A stretch of 64,000 bases of DNA from Acidobacteriota bacterium (GTDB lineage Bacteria; Acidobacteriota; Terriglobia; Terriglobales; Acidobacteriaceae). Within the stretch, counting starts at the first letter, position 1; every line of letters starts with the position of its first letter. Below are positions 62,845-64,000 of this stretch, piece by piece. The notes beneath the pieces are model-generated. The model was given only the letters and a program-made list of their open reading frames with translations, searched no databases and had not been told where the DNA came from. The DNA lies in assembly GCA_021781795.1 (NCBI GenBank), contig JAJXWA010000011.1:1-64000 (forward strand). Reading direction: 5' to 3'. A program made the position numbers and the translations under genes.

Positions 62845-64000
62845 GGGCCTTGAACGCAATGCGCCTTGATCCTCAGGGCGCCGGTCAGATCGTCTTGGTC
62901 AAAGTAATCGTCGCAATGCGTCGTCTCCCCGCCGGTTTCACGCCGTTCCTCTTCTGCTGCGTTCTTCTCTTGACGGTGAATTTAGCTCCCGCCCAGCAGC
63001 CAGGGAATCATCGCTCCGGCGAGTTTGACGAGGCTCAGTCACTCTTCCAGCAGCATCGCCTCCACGAGGCGAAGACAGCGATCCTCGACGCGCTCAAGCT
63101 TCACCCCGCAAGCGTCGAGGGCTATAACCTCCTCGGTATGATTGACAGTGAACTGCAGGATCCGCAGGACGCTCTCGCCGCATTTGGCAAGGCATTGCAA
63201 CTCGCGCCCGGCTCCGTCAAGACGCGCGTCAATCTCGGCAACTTCTACGCCGCCGCAAATCATCTCGATCAGGCCGAGCAGCAGTTTCAGGCGGCACTTC
63301 GACTCAGCCCCTCCGACCAGGACGCGAATTATGCGCTCGGCGTTCTGCTCATGATGCGCGGCCAGCCAGCCGCGGCCATTCCGCACTTCGAGCGCATTCA
63401 TCCGCCCACGGCGGCCTCACGGCTCAACCTTGTGCGCGCCTATCTTGCCGCGCAGCGCACGCAGGACGCGCTCAAAACTGCCAGCGCGCTGTCAGCCCAG
63501 GCAGCCAACAACGTGCAGGTCCACTTCTCGCTCGGCGTGCTGCTCGCCTCGCAAAAGCAGTACGTGCCTGCGCAGGCCGAGCTCGAAAAGGCCGACGCGC
63601 TTCAGCCCGGCAGCTTCGAGATTCTCTATAACCTCGGTCTTGTCTACCTGCGCACCGCGCAGCTAGCCCGTGCAGATCTCACACTGAATCGGGCGCTCAA
63701 GCTGCACCCCGATTCCGTCGATGCGCTCTCCGTACTCGCTCAGACCTACACCGCTGAGCAGCGCCCGCTCGACTCGCTGGACCTGCTGCTGCAGGCGCGC
63801 AAGCTTGCGCCGCAGAATCCTGACGTCCTCTTTCAGATGGCGCAGGTCAGCATGTCGCAGAACTACTTCGAGGATGCGATCCCGCTTCTCGAAGAAGGCC
63901 TCAAGGCCGCGCCCGGCCGTCCCGATCTGCTCGCCGCGCTCGGTGAAAGCGACTTCATGGCGGGCAAGGTCGATAAAGCAATCGAGGCCTTCAACCAGCT
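62841..64000 (+). CDS. Exported TPR protein (3' partial)
   Basis: At least 386 codons, running off the window. A hydrophobic signal (FTPFLFCCVLLLTVNLAPA, cleaved near AQQ) is followed by many tetratricopeptide repeats (GYNLLGMIDSELQDPQDAL, VNLGNFYAAANHLDQAEQQ, LYNLGLVYLRTAQLARADL). It is likely periplasmic and, like the TPR region of its neighbour, a protein-protein scaffold. ATG 62841 overlaps the preceding stop as ATGA. ATG 62916 would give the cleanest signal peptide, so the start is open. The two genes form an operon. Confidence 0.88.
   Translation, partial: MRALNAMRLDPQGAGQIVLVKVIVAMRRLPAGFTPFLFCCVLLLTVNLAPAQQPGNHRSGEFDEAQSLFQQHRLHEAKTAILDALKLHPASVEGYNLLGMIDSELQDPQDALAAFGKALQLAPGSVKTRVNLGNFYAAANHLDQAEQQFQAALRLSPSDQDANYALGVLLMMRGQPAAAIPHFERIHPPTAASRLNLVRAYLAAQRTQDALKTASALSAQAANNVQVHFSLGVLLASQKQYVPAQAELEKADALQPGSFEILYNLGLVYLRTAQLARADLTLNRALKLHPDSVDALSVLAQTYTAEQRPLDSLDLLLQARKLAPQNPDVLFQMAQVSMSQNYFEDAIPLLEEGLKAAPGRPDLLAALGESDFMAGKVDKAIEAFNQ

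Noticed and set aside
1..64000. Search by eye for tRNA genes, rRNA, CRISPR repeats, insertion sequences and attachment sites
   Set aside because: No cloverleaf with a T-loop motif, no regularly spaced repeats and no transposase or integrase were seen.

Overview
The window is GC-rich, densely coded bacterial chromosome with housekeeping genes (ppc, thrS, cysE/cysK, lpd, miaA, purD, rpsU) and no phage, insertion sequence, CRISPR or rRNA signature. Several features fit a soil-type member of the Acidobacteriota (class Terriglobia, e.g. relatives of Acidobacterium, Terriglobus or Granulicella): a very long TonB-dependent receptor with an N-terminal carboxypeptidase-regulatory-like domain and a C-terminal 'NHPNF' segment, a giant FG-GAP/UnbV/TPR protein, many TPR and Tat-exported proteins, and RND pumps. 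The assignment is inferred from gene style, not from a marker search.

Layout. 0-5.2 kb (+): end of an ABC-F ATPase gene, PEP carboxylase, and a Tat-exported protein of a poorly characterised family. 5.2-5.9 kb: non-coding, with a possible decayed gene end. 5.9-8.0 kb: a pseudo-receiver/TonB fusion protein and, convergent to it, a cold-shock protein, separated by a strong hairpin terminator. 8.3-13.9 kb (+): PLP-dependent decarboxylase, aldose-epimerase-like protein, galactokinase and a short-type alpha-glucan phosphorylase. 13.9-21.9 kb (-): an MdtABC-like adaptor/pump/pump operon without its own outer-membrane channel. 22.2-23.7 kb (+): HAD-UbiA fusion. 24.1-30.2 kb (+): a second, complete tripartite RND system (pump, adaptor, outer-membrane lipoprotein). 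30.2-34.2 kb (-): secreted beta-helix glycosidase with PKD and PA14-like modules, then cysE and cysK. 34.6-36.6 kb (+): thrS. 36.7-43.6 kb (-): small membrane protein, miaA, lpd, then a translationally overlapped type III polyketide synthase / methyltransferase / flavoprotein operon with a DUF2147 lipoprotein and a transglutaminase-fold protein. 43.8-48.1 kb: purD, a zinc-ribbon protein, rpsU, a small coiled-coil protein, a gamma-carbonic-anhydrase-like protein and a secreted PAP2 phosphatase.

48.1-64 kb holds the most unusual locus. Reading leftwards from about 58.6 kb are a 1266-residue TonB-dependent receptor, a terminator-like hairpin, an exported TPR protein, and two tandem copies of a two-gene unit (Tat-type exported alkaline-phosphatase-fold protein plus a signal-less companion of unknown family). 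Reading rightwards from 59.0 kb are a 1279-residue protein joining FG-GAP repeats, an ASPIC/UnbV domain, a redoxin-like domain lacking CxxC and a TPR array, and then a second TPR protein that runs off the window. I infer an envelope uptake or processing system in which TPR proteins may play a SusD-like role; its substrate is unknown.

No tRNA, rRNA, CRISPR array or mobile element was recognised. Promoter calls are by eye and weak unless stated.
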